From: Chondrilla cf. caribensis
Taxonomy: Eukaryota; Porifera; Demospongiae; Chondrillida; Chondrillidae
Length of the DNA stretch: 64,000 nt
Direction of reading: 5' to 3'
Assembly: GCA_964020155.1 (NCBI GenBank)
Contig: OZ026552.1
Coordinates: 3,656,548-3,720,547 of the forward strand
Below the pieces are notes generated by a model, which did not search any database, was not told the DNA's origin, and was given only the letters and a program-made list of their open reading frames with translations. Below, piece by piece: positions 23,033 through 35,920 of the stretch. The stretch's first letter is position 1. The number at the start of each line of letters is the position of its first letter. A program made the translations under genes and the position numbers.

Positions 23033-23118
23033 TTTTGTAAGAACCTAGAAATAGGACGGTTGCCCGTAACAACTGCAAAAATATGCACAAAAAAACGGAT
23101 AGAGCCCATGCGAGTAAA
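23033..23118. promoter_or_regulatory. shared ARMC2/PSMG1 divergent promoter
   Basis: Only 86 bp separate the two opposing start codons (50 bp if the upstream in-frame PSMG1 ATG at 23083 is used). Both 5' leaders and a core promoter must lie here or overlap the opposite gene. No TATA box is evident. Confidence 0.65.
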
Positions 23119-24972
<1,854 letters not shown>

Positions 24973-25338
24973 ATTCCAAGGACTCATAGTTGTTTTTATT
25001 CACTTCGAATTATAATATTATAGTATATCATAAGTGTACTAAGTGTATTTTGTATTACAGAATTATGAATTGGAATCATATGTATACATGTGCATCTTTA
25101 TGCGTATCAACACCTTTCATGCATAACATTACATGAATTATATAAATTTATATTATACAATGTGGACCTACCTCACAAATAATACATATTTATATCACAT
25201 GATTATGTGATACTTAATACTAATATAATAATATTAATACTTATATGCACTTAACGGCAATAATATATGATCATTATCATCATTATTATAAAACAATTAC
25301 ATTAATTGTGCTAGGAATTAAAGTTGATATGCGAGGTC
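24973..25338. other. tail-to-tail spacer between PSMG1 and MTF1-like gene
   Basis: Very AT-rich convergent 3' flank with no open frame of note. It must hold both polyadenylation regions. Confidence 0.6.
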
Positions 25339-27165
25339 TCAGACAGTGGACCTACACTTACAGCAACAGTTATGGCAGTGTGGCGGCTTATCTGTTTGCA
25401 CCATGGCATCTCTGGTCTCCACTCTAACCCGAGGGGGAGGGGTGACAACTAGAGGGAGTGACTGCTCCGACGTTCTCAAGAGATCTTCCACAAAATGAAG
25501 GAATTCTTGATCGGAAAGATTAGCCTCTTCACTGGATGCAAATCCCGATGGCAAATCTGGTGTGGTATTAGGAGGAAGCTGCAATGGAGCTAAAGAATCA
25601 ACTTGATGGGGATCACCTTGATCGGGATCACCTTGATCGGGACCACCTTGATCGGGATCACCTTGCTGTGGGGCGGTTGGAGTGGGATGATAGTGTACAT
25701 TTGGATCGGAGCCACTTTCATTACACTTGTGTTTTGAGTCACAGGTGGCTTCACACGAGCAACAACTCTGCTCCTCTTTACAGGTCTGTGTCTCCATGGG
25801 GGATGTGCTGCAACGGACCATTGCACACTGACCTGACTCACAGCGACATCGCAATTCATGGGCAAATTTCTCGAGTACTTCCTTAAACATCCCATTTGTT
25901 AACAACTGCTGCATTGCGAGGAAAGTTGTCTGCAGCATGGCAGGGGAGACATTGCTGTCCTGTCCCACTTGTACGTTAGTGGAGAGGCTTGAGGTAGACG
26001 GCAGGAGAGAGGATGGTCTAATCACAGGCTGTGGACTGTGCGAGATGGACCTTGCAGTAGAGGGTTGATGATAGGCCGGGTTTACTACTGTTTGTCTGCT
26101 ATTCTCTTTGAAATGGCTCAAATTGGTAATATTGGACTGTGACTCTAGTTGATTCAGTAATTCTGACGAAGTAGGCATGTTGGATGTGTGCATCAGTGGA
26201 GAAAAAGTCTCAGAAGAGTGACCTTGAGGAGTACTCATCTGTCCCTCGAGGATCTGGGGGGCATTCACAGTTTGCATGTCAGCTTGGAAAGGAGTTGGTT
26301 CTTGATGCCCAAAAGGAGAAAGTTCTTGATGCTCCTGCTGCACAGCAAAAGCCAGAGGCTGTTGATGTGCATGAGTCTGTGAATAGTCCCTCTCGCTCTC
26401 CTCGATCATAGCAGAAAAGGGACTCTGTGACATGAGCTGATCCTCATTTGTACTGGTATTTCCACTGTCTACAGAAAATGGGAATGGAGAAAAATGTTCT
26501 GAATTTTCAAGGTTGTACATAGTGCCAGAACTCTCAGCAACTTCCACATCGCCCATGCCTGTACTGGTTAAGTGAGTCTTGTCCTGGTGAGAGACCAACT
26601 GGTGTCTGGTCTTAAAACGTTTCGGGCAGCCATTTTCTTCACATAAATATGGCCGCTCGTCAATGTGAGTTGTCTGGTGTACCTTGAGATGATGCGAAGC
26701 AGTGAACTTCTTCCCACATCCGCCCACCTCACATTCGTAGGGTTTTTCGCCAGTGTGGATCCGCTGGTGTTTTTTAAGATCACTCTTTGTAGTGAACTGC
26801 TTGTTGCAGTGCGAGGCCAAGCAGTTGAACGTATTTCCCGTGTGGATCCTCTTATGAGCTTTTAGTCTGAATGGTGTGCTGTAACGCTTGTCGCAACCGT
26901 TTTCATCGCACTGGTAGGGACGCTCCCCGGTGTGACTCCGCTCATGGTTTTTCAACTGGTAAGACGTTGGAAAGGCTCTGTCGCATCCGTCATTTTGACA
27001 CTTGAAGGGTAAGTCCCCTTCGTGGGACCGCATGTGTGTTTTGAGATTGCTGGAGGTGCTGTAGGTTCGGTTGCAGCCTTCAAATTTACACTCAAAACGG
27101 GTTCCACTTCCACCAGCCTCCTCCCCCTCTCCCTTAGAACCACTAGGCTCCTCTTGGTCATCCAT
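25339..27165 (-). CDS. MTF1: metal-responsive transcription factor 1-like (six C2H2 fingers)
   Basis: An intronless 608-codon frame from the ATG at 27163-27165. The ATG is preceded by an acceptor-like CTACAG (about 27189-27194), so a 5' exon probably exists upstream. The frame also reads open above this ATG to 27240. Six consecutive C2H2 fingers occupy about residues 24-205. MTF-1 hallmarks are visible: finger 1 with NRTYST, the non-TGEKP linker before finger 2, HTGNTFNC between fingers 3 and 4, TTKSDLKKH in finger 4 and FTASHHLKVH in finger 5. The remainder is Ser/Gln/Pro-rich, with a collagen-like GDPDQG repeat (plus 25610-25680). Two Cys clusters follow the low-complexity part: about 14 Cys within 60 residues near plus 25735-25860, and HCHNCCCKC at the extreme C-terminus. 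MTF-1 binds metal-response elements and induces metallothionein and zinc export genes. The metal-sensing role is inferred from the family. Confidence 0.8.
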   Translation of the reverse strand: MDDQEEPSGSKGEGEEAGGSGTRFECKFEGCNRTYSTSSNLKTHMRSHEGDLPFKCQNDGCDRAFPTSYQLKNHERSHTGERPYQCDENGCDKRYSTPFRLKAHKRIHTGNTFNCLASHCNKQFTTKSDLKKHQRIHTGEKPYECEVGGCGKKFTASHHLKVHQTTHIDERPYLCEENGCPKRFKTRHQLVSHQDKTHLTSTGMGDVEVAESSGTMYNLENSEHFSPFPFSVDSGNTSTNEDQLMSQSPFSAMIEESERDYSQTHAHQQPLAFAVQQEHQELSPFGHQEPTPFQADMQTVNAPQILEGQMSTPQGHSSETFSPLMHTSNMPTSSELLNQLESQSNITNLSHFKENSRQTVVNPAYHQPSTARSISHSPQPVIRPSSLLPSTSSLSTNVQVGQDSNVSPAMLQTTFLAMQQLLTNGMFKEVLEKFAHELRCRCESGQCAMVRCSTSPMETQTCKEEQSCCSCEATCDSKHKCNESGSDPNVHYHPTPTAPQQGDPDQGGPDQGDPDQGDPHQVDSLAPLQLPPNTTPDLPSGFASSEEANLSDQEFLHFVEDLLRTSEQSLPLVVTPPPRVRVETRDAMVQTDKPPHCHNCCCKCRSTV

Positions 27166-27688
27166 TCCAAATACATTAAAAGCAGCTGTAGGGAAGGAAT
27201 ACAGAGAAAAAGGTTCACATCCTCCATTGTACAAACACACTGTGACTACTACAAGCTAACCTCTACACCATAAACAATAATGGTCTTCAATTCAACTTAA
27301 AATGAAACAGAAAACATTGGAACCAACATACGTATCTACGTACATGTGTATACAGTATATACCATGGATACTACCCATAGACACGTACACTCCATACCCC
27401 AAAATGTATGTGCAATACATACAACTATAAAGAGTAAGTACATACGTACATATGTACACATACATATTCATGCAACTGTTCCTATCACTTTCCATGTGTG
27501 TATATGTACATGGTATATATTGTATCATATCGAGCATACATCATAAGTACATACATACACACATGCATATGTACATGATACATGACCTTAACATGCTTAT
27601 ATCCACATACATATCTAATACATGAACTGTATATTATCCTATGTACATACACATGCATTTATAGTAAATGACTGGTACTTGACCAAAT

Positions 27689-27793
27689 TTACAGTGGGAC
27701 TCTTTTATTACAAGCCTCTGAATTGCAGAAACCTCTATAATAAGGACAAAAATCAAGATCCCAAAGTGTCCATAATAGAGAGGTTCCACTGTA
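27689..27793. mobile_element. MITE, TACAGTGGAACCTCT family (105 bp, internally deleted)
   Basis: TACAGTGGGACTCT at the left and AGAGGTTCCACTGTA at the right are inverted repeats. It is shorter than the ~180-bp copies at 50995 and 55428. Confidence 0.75.
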
Positions 27794-28254
27794 CATACGT
27801 ACATATGCATTTCATAATACGTACGTACATACGTATATGACCTACATATGCCTATACCCACATACATGCATACGTGATGCAAGACCCAAAAATGCCTCTA
27901 ATGTGCTTCATACGAACATGCTGCTTCAATAAGCAAACTTTAGACAAGTACTTACATACAGTACATACATCTTAACAGTGCATGGAGGGAGGAAGTGATA
28001 AATTTTACTCTCAATGTTTCAGCATGCCACGAGAGGACACAATATGTAGCACTTTTCCTTCTATGTAATGCATACAATTAAGTGTAGAACAAGACAATGT
28101 TCACACAGAGGTTAGTACGTAGATTGACAGACAAAGTTACCAGCTTTTAACGACAATGCACAATATTTCAATCTGGCAGTGGAAGGCCTTGAAGCACTTG
28201 TAATACTGTAGACCATGCATCATCATCACTTCGCACACCCCAACATAATATTTT

Positions 28255-28390
28255 ATGTACAGTCCAACTTGCTTACTAAGTACTTTGAATGGCACACCAA
28301 ATATGTACTTCTTATCAGAGGTACTTACCATCAGTACTGGTTGACATATAGTGTACATGAGCTAGGGGCTGAGTGAAGTGTATTCACTAA
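28255..28390. mobile_element. MITE-like repeat, TACAGTCCAACTTGCTTA family
   Basis: Starts TACAGTCCAACTTGCTTACT and contains GTACTTCTTATCAGAGGTA, TGGTTGACATATAGT and a CTAACCAGGAGT block. The fuller copy at 63411-63578 ends with the inverted motif AAGCAAGTTGTACTGT. Confidence 0.6.
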
Positions 28391-29489
28391 CCAGGAGTAT
28401 GTACTAGCTAATGAAACAAGTCAGTGAACTGGTGTAATCACGGCCGAAACAAACAGACCGTCCAATCATGGATCAGTGCTCTTATCCAACTAATGACAAG
28501 CCACTGTTACAGTTTCTTTACGTGACACCTCAAATTCGCCACAAAATGTAACTGCGAGACATGACATTAATTGGGAAGTGAACGAACCAGGGTCCGCCAC
28601 CGAATTAAGGGTCGAGACAGAACGAACATTCGCGAATATGACGCTCAAAATGCCCAATAGGTGTGTCCGATGACATTGGGCGTTTACATTTGCCTTGGAA
28701 TTGTCCATGTATACGGGTATAATAACCTTTGGTTCCCTAATATCATAGGACACGTTATGATAAGTCGTATGTACAGTGATATCCAAGTTGGAATTCGAAC
28801 TTTTCTTTGTCATTTAACCAACACCACAGTCACATAACATTTCACACGGTACTTAGACGACTCTTCAAACTCACAAACAAGTCCTGTGTGTACACTGTTA
28901 TCAATAGTTATCCCTCACATTCGGTCTTCTGGCAACGGGAAAAAGCTCATCATAGAGTTACGTAATACCGAGCGTTAGCGAGGAAATTCTTTCCGTTAAC
29001 GTTCGTTAGGGGGAGTCCGATCGCGGTCGCCCACGCTCTTAATTATTGCGGTGGCCGCCAATATTGTTCGATTTAGGTCATTTTTCGGTTTCTTTGAACG
29101 CAAATCGTTCATCGAACGAAGCGTTCAGCAGTAGGTCGTCCCGCCGATGGAAATGGGGCACCATCGCAGCATGCATGTATTGAAATGGCAAACTTAGACA
29201 AAGGTTGCCTGTGGTTCACACACGATCCGTTAAAAGAGCACTTACTTTTCCATTCCTCCTGTCGACAAATTTGGGACTGAATCACTACTAAGTGCCTTAA
29301 AACAATTCAAATAACAATTTTCAACTTCTTTGCATCACAATTTCACAAAAGAAGAGCAGGGTTCGCCAATCCGTCGTTCGGGACACCAAATGGTCGGCCA
29401 TCATGACGTCCATTTTGGAAGACATTTTTAGATGATGTCACTGAACTACGTCATATCATAGATCTTCATTTGCAAGATCTATCTATGGT

Positions 29490-32115
29490 TTTATGCCCCC
29501 TCCCCCATGTGCTATTAAAAAAGTTGCTTAGCGTTCTCTCTCCTATACTCTCCCATACATTGAGAAATACAACATTCCATTGCTGGTTAGCAAGGGCTGC
29601 CCAGTGTCCAGGCCAAACTCACCAACACAATTTCGAATGCATGTACACCCTCCTGATTGTGCTATAGGCCTCGTGGTGACAAGCAAAAAAATGTCAACTT
29701 TTATCACTTGTCACTGCAGCCTCCCCTGTGTGCACATGATGCATCATAGCTCAAATACGAATGCACAGACACACTCCTGGAACTAGTACAGTCCCTCTGA
29801 TAACAAGAAAGATGCATTTTGTTGCGGAACAAAAATTCTCCCAAGTGTCCATATGCCACGTATAATAATGCGTAATACTTCTGTATGCCAATTCCAATAT
29901 AAGTGTAATGCGCCTTGTGGTGATCACTCAAGTAAGTTAACATTCAGTTGCTGGTCACCAAGGGCTGCCCAGTGTCCATGCCAAACTCACCAATAGATTT
30001 TCGGATGCATACAGACTGTCCTGAATGTGCTATAGGCCTCGTGGTGACAAGCAAAAGAATGATAGAGAGAGCGAGGTTAGTGCACATGGCCTGTGCAAGG
30101 CTGGTATGAGTTAAGAACAGCTGACAGGACCTAAGCCTATGTCAGCTGGGGGACCAAAGTCCTAGACTAAGTCCTATTGAGATGGCAACAGTGTTGACCT
30201 CCCAGCATGGGTATACCACACTGAAGAGCTCAAATTAGAGCAAAACAGCTGTCCGTGGTTCCTTTTTTATGATTTGGATGACTGGGAGGTCATCACCGTT
30301 GCCATCTCAATAGGACTTCGGTCCCCCAGCTGACATAGACTTGAGTCCTGTCAGCTGGTTGGTGATGTTCTTAACTCAAGCAAAAAATGTCAAATTTTAT
30401 TGCTTGTCCCTGCAGCCTCTCCTGTGTGCATGTGATGCATCATAGCTGAAATACAAATGTACAGACACACTCCTGAAATTAGTACTGTAACAGTGTTTCT
30501 GACAACTTAAGATACATTTTGTTGTTGAAGAAAAATTCTCCCCAGTGTCCATATGCCACAAATAATAATGCATATACTTTTGGATATACATTTAAACAGG
30601 TGTAATACGCCTTATGGTGATCACACAGGTAATTTCACATTCCATTACTGGTCACCAAGGGCTGCCCAGTTTCCATTTCAAACTCACCAACACATTTTAG
30701 GATGCATGCACACCCTCCTGAGTGTGCTATAGGCCTCGTGATGACAAGCAAAAAATGTCTTAGACTAATTTTATTGCTTGTCACCATGGCCTCTCCTGTG
30801 TGCATGTGATGCATCATAGCTCAAATGTAAATGCACGGACACACTTCTGGAACTAGCACAGTCCTTTTGATAACAAAAAGATGCATTTTGCCGCCGAATA
30901 AAATTCTCCCCAGCGTCCATATGCCACATATAATAATACATATACTATTGACATGTGTACACATTCAAACATGTGTGTAATATGCCTTGCATGAATGATT
31001 CGTTTTGTCGTCAAACAAAAACTCTCCAGTGCAACATGCTACATATAATAATGCAAATACTTTTGTATGTACATTCAAATATAATACGCTTTGTGGGATC
31101 ACTTGAGTGATTTAACATTCCATTGCTGGTTACCAAGGGCTGTGCAGTGTCCATGCCATGCAAACTCACCAACACAATTTTGGATACAAGCACACCCTGC
31201 TGAGTGTGCTATAGGCCTCGTGGTGACAAGCCAAAAAAAAATATCGCTTGTCACCACGGCCTCTCCTGTGTCCACGTGATTCACCATAGCTCAAATACAA
31301 ATGTACAGACACACTCCTGGAACTAGTATGGTCCTTCTGATAACAAAAAAGATGCGCTTTGTTGTCGAAGAAAAAATCTCCCCAGTGCCCATTATTATGC
31401 CACATATAATAATAATAAGCACCTTCGAATGTACCTGGGGTTATGAGTCACCTATTGAGGTGGGATCGGAATTGTTTCATATGATAGTTAAAATATCACG
31501 TTAAAAATGTGCATAGTGTCCTATACTCTCCCATACATTGAAAAAATAAATATTAAGCACCTTCGAATGTAGCTAGGGCTACAGGCCACCTATTGAGGTG
31601 GAAATCACTACATAAGTTAGTTCACATCTGTACCTAGGACTGGCTAAAATATCAAGTTGACATGCCCACTTTCCCACGAGCTATGCAAAAAGGTGCTCAA
31701 CGTCCCATACTCTCCCATACATTGAAATATTAAGTACCTCCAAATGTAGCTGGGGTTACGGGTCACCTATTGAGGTGGAAATTGTTTCATATGTTAGTTC
31801 TGAATCACGTCCCCAGCTATATTTGGCTAGAGTATGAAGTTGACACACCCCCTTCCCTATGAGCTATGCAAGAAGGTGCTTAGTGTCCCATACTCTCCCA
31901 TACATTGAAAAATATTATAAGCACCTTCAAATGTAGCTGGGGTTACGGGTCACCTATTGAGGTGGAAATTGCTTCATATGTTAGTTCACGTACCCAGCTA
32001 TATTTGGCTAGAGTATGAATTTGACACACCCCCTTCCCTATGAGCTATGCAAGAAGGTGCTTAGTGTCCCATACTCTCCCATACATTGAAAAATATTAAG
32101 CACCTTCAAATGTAG
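29490..32115. repeat. ~180-bp tandem repeat array split by a ~365-bp tandem repeat array
   Basis: Half of a ~180-bp unit (motifs GCTTAGCGTT and CTCTCCCATACATTGA) ends at about 29570. From about 29575 to 31430 there are about four copies of a different ~365-bp unit, marked by AAGGGCTGCCCAGTGTCCA at about 29594, 29958, 30655 and 31133. The 180-bp unit then resumes at about 31417 with TAAGCACCTTCGAATG and repeats at about 31554, 31730, 31916 and 32095. No gene was seen. Confidence 0.8.
30059..30377. mobile_element. inverted-repeat element inside the 365-bp array
   Basis: 30108-30205 and 30282-30377 are ~96-bp inverted copies sharing TATGTCAGCTGGGGGACC and AGTCCTATTGAGATGGCAAC. The whole insert is flanked by AAGCAAAA on both sides (30050-30057 and 30378-30385), an apparent 8-bp target duplication. 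The array unit continues across it. The left ~50 bp outside the inverted repeat is not mirrored on the right. Confidence 0.75.
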
Positions 32116-35100
32116 CTGGAGTAACTATGTTAATATTAATTTGGAATAATTTGCCATTGCTAATATTTTCAATCAAATGTTTAACAAGAATTTCTCTCTA
32201 CAGTCAATATTCTTGCAATAGCTGATACAATGCCCCCTTCCAGAGAGGATGGATACTCGAACTACATACATATTGAGTGTGTGAGTGTGATTATATATAA
32301 TTATATTAAAAATGCATAATATATATTATGGATAATATTATAAAATTTATTTAATAAAATTGATATAATATTCTATATTACCATGCAAGATATTTTGATT
32401 AATAGGCCAAATTTTGCAATCTGATTTAACTGATACTGAGGATTGATGGACAATAGTACATATTATAAACATGTGAGCATGTGTAATATTATGTAGCATG
32501 GCCATATGGGTGGATGGATGGATATATTCGGACGAACAGATCTAAATACAGTGTGTGCATACATAATAATATGTATTATGTACACTGTGTATTATATTAT
32601 GCATGAATAAATCCAGAGATGGGTGTTTATTATATATGTAGTATAATGGGTATATTATGTATAAATGCATACGTATATATACGTGTATGTGCAGTACACA
32701 TATATAGATTGATTCTGGATGGATGTACAGCATGTATGTCTAAGGATGGCTTTTTATGTTGCCTACTTTCTTTTGGCAGAATTATTCGAATAACAAGGCC
32801 TTCATAACTGCGCAAGCACTTCTTGAGAGTACTAGGCGTGGTGTATGGGAGCTGATAAGGCAGTTCAGAGCAACAGTTTCTATGTATACTATTGTACTAG
32901 TACTGTTGTGTGAAATGCAGGAACCATATAATATAATGAATTATGAGTCTAGATGTACTCTGTAGTGAAGTTATGGATCATTGTACTAGATACTCAATAG
33001 TTAGTTCTGATGTCATATGTGTATTGATGATACAGTGCTACATAGGACCATTGGTATGTCCTATCACCTTCTAGTGTGGTACACTCATTGACAAAATAAA
33101 TAAATAGAAACAATAACTCTTTACAATATATCATAATATTCTATAAAATAGGCATATATAATACATACATATTCTGAAGTCCGATGAGTTGCATCTTGCA
33201 GGATCTCCCATCAAACTTGCACCTCTCTCTGCCACACTTCACGTGTGCCCAGGGCATCCGACGTGGACGGGGAGGTGCTTCATGCCCCAGGGAGTGCATG
33301 CCACTTGTCATCAATGTTTCAGCACGCTGTTTCATCACAGGTAGTCAAGCCGGCAACATCAAGGAGTTTACCATAGATAGTAGGGGGTTGACTGGCTACT
33401 CGGGAGGTCCAAATTTCAGGGCCGCGAACCATTACGTCTGGCACACCGAGTATCACGGGCGGCAGTCGCCGATGTGGGCAATGAATTGATAGCTTCTTCG
33501 GAGACCAAAGAATCACGGATGCCACCAGTCCACAGGCCTGTCAGAGATGTTCAGACTTGCACATCGGTAATCATCAGAGCCAGCCGAGACACACATCAAA
33601 CAGCAGCATCCTCAACACGACAACAAGAGTCTCCCCGGTAGGGCCCAAAACCTAAACTAATGTAGCATGTATTGGACCCTACCTGTGCCGCATGCGCATA
33701 GTGTGTGCATAGGAGGGTGTGTGCAAGGCGCAGTGTGTGCATAGTAAAGTGTATGCAACGTAAAGGTTGTGCATGGCACGGCCTAAATTACGTGAGCCCG
33801 AAGGCAATAATAAAGGAAAAGGGTGGTGAGTAGAGAGCCGCGTGGTTCCGACAACATAGCCTTCGCAGGACCCTACTTACAGGACCCCTAGGGGAGACTA
33901 GCCGACCATGATCCCAGGCACCGCCCGCCTCCGAAGAGGACGGACGCCCAAACCTCGTCCGAGAACACTCGAGAGACCCGACGACTTACAGGAGACCGGG
34001 ACGTGTGAACTCCATACGTGATCAAACAGCGAACCGAAGAAGGAGAGGGTAGAACAGCTAACCACGCTTGCGCTCGGGGCACCCCCTCCAATTCGAATCC
34101 TCCAGCATCTGCAGCTTCCCCAGCACGGATCTACTCACAAAGAAAATGGACGCGAGGTGAGCTTTTATAGAGGTCGTACTTCGGCGTATCCCAAACGATG
34201 AATATTAATTTGACGGTGCTGTACGTGTGATGTTGTGTCAGACCCTCGGCGCCAGCAATATCAGACACATGACCTAGCCATGATTGTCACTTTCTCACAA
34301 CAATGCTCTGAACTCTAAACAAACATGTTCCAAACTATAAACATACATGTTCCAAACTTTAAACAATCATGTTCCAAACTTTAAACAATCATGTTCCAAA
34401 CTGTAAACAAACATGTTTACCATTTCAATTCCCAGGTTGTAAATTCTATGTGTATGAATGTGCATGTGCATGTGCATGTCTGTATGGATGTGTGCATGTA
34501 CATGTGTGTTGTGGTTGTGCGTGTGCATGCGTGTTGTGTGGGAGATGTGCATGAGTGCCTGCCTGCATTTGTGCATTCCTGAATGTGTGTGTATGACACA
34601 TCAGTATTCTTGCTATGATTCATCACATGGATACTGGTGGATCCAAGGTGACCAGTAAGAAAATTAAACGTTACCTAACTTTTCACCACCAGCTCCATAG
34701 GAGATGCAGGAGGGTGTACGTGCACCAGTATTTGTGTTATTAAGTTTGATATGTACACTGGGTAGCTCATGGTAGGATTGTAAGGTATGATTATATTGGA
34801 AAATGTCAATGTTTTTTCATTCATTTTATACACTTTGATTCTAGGTATCTATTCTTTTAGTACATAGCACAAAGCCTTATGCAAGATGTAGTTGCTCAAG
34901 TTTCTTAAGCATGAGGTGATCCTTTATCAATGATCTCTCCATATATACATGTGAAAGCATTAAACTGATGACCATCATTAAATGCCACGAAATGATGTTT
35001 ATAAATGTCATTCACAATGATATAGCATGCATTTCACTATCATTGACTCCATTTGGTAAATCACCATACGTATGTATGCATGATATATGTGTGTGAGTGC

Positions 35101-35920
35101 ATGTACGTGCATGTGTGTACATATGGATGCAAATATGAGTCTGTGTATATAATATTATGCATGAGTGTGAGTGTGCATACATACGTATACATTATTCGGT
35201 ATAATACTAATATGTAGCCGGAGAATCATAATTTGTGACAATTTTTGGTGCAGTGGACCTCCTGGCAAAGCAAAGCAAAGGAACCTCTTTTTGCAATTGA
35301 AGTGGACCATGTATGAATCTGCAGTGTCAGTGTGACATTCTACTAAATTTATATCAGCAATGCTTTATTATACTTGCATACTGTTCAAAATGTTCTATGA
35401 TTATCACATTCTGCATAATACACAACTTGCGTATGTACTGTAAGAGTAATAATAGTATTATGATATTGATAACAAACAGTAATTATAAATGTTCAATATA
35501 ATTATTATGTACATAAATAGCTTGATAATAGTTACTATAATGTAATATGAAATGTCATACTAGATACATCAGTTCCCGGTACAATTACAGTAACTCATTT
35601 CACCAATAATGAAAAACACTTCTATCCTGTGCGTTAACTGGCATGCCCTTAATTGGTCTTGGAGTGATAGGAAGGCATCTGAAGACCACTTGAGTTTATG
35701 TCATTTAGCTTGGCCTCAACTTTATGCATGTACCAATCACATGTACATGTTTAGGTACATTAGTAGCATGTAGCATATTATGTACTTTAAGTATGTACAC
35801 GATTTCTACATGGAAGTGCATAAATATTTGCATATTTCCAACAGATGAACTGATACAGTACACGCAGTTCTATCCATTATTCCTTTGTTCAGAAACATGT
35901 AGCCGAGGTGGAACAAGGTA
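32116..35920. other. gene-free intergenic region
   Basis: AT-rich, with TG/CA-rich patches (for example 34440-34600). The exception is a GC- and CpG-rich block at about 33860-34140 and a moderately GC-rich stretch at 33180-33650, both unlike their neighbours. No frame in either looks convincingly coding to me, and no transposase or RT motif is visible. They may be remnants of a retroelement. Confidence 0.5.

Larger units (their letters stand above)
27166..29489. other. upstream region of the MTF1-like gene, with MITEs and a possible 5' exon
   Basis: Contains MITEs at 27689-27793 and 28255-28390. The 28.8-29.2 kb stretch is more CpG-rich than its surroundings and may be the promoter. A 107-codon minus frame at 28490-28813 starts at an ATG with A at -3 (reading MTKKSSNSNLDITVH). 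It could be the N-terminal exon of the MTF1-like gene, but I see no clear donor that joins it in frame. Confidence 0.4.

Noticed and set aside
26952..27227. Alternative 91-codon frame starting at an earlier ATG in front of the MTF1-like gene
   Set aside because: Out of frame with the zinc fingers; composition is that of a shadow frame.
33184..33489. Plus-strand frame of 101 codons
   Set aside because: No recognisable motif, no matching exon signals, and the opposite strand is equally open; insufficient to call a gene.
33160..34280. Solo LTR or LTR retrotransposon leader (a TGGCGCC motif resembling a primer-binding site near 34248-34256 on the minus strand)
   Set aside because: No matching second LTR, TG...CA borders or gag/pol frame could be found.
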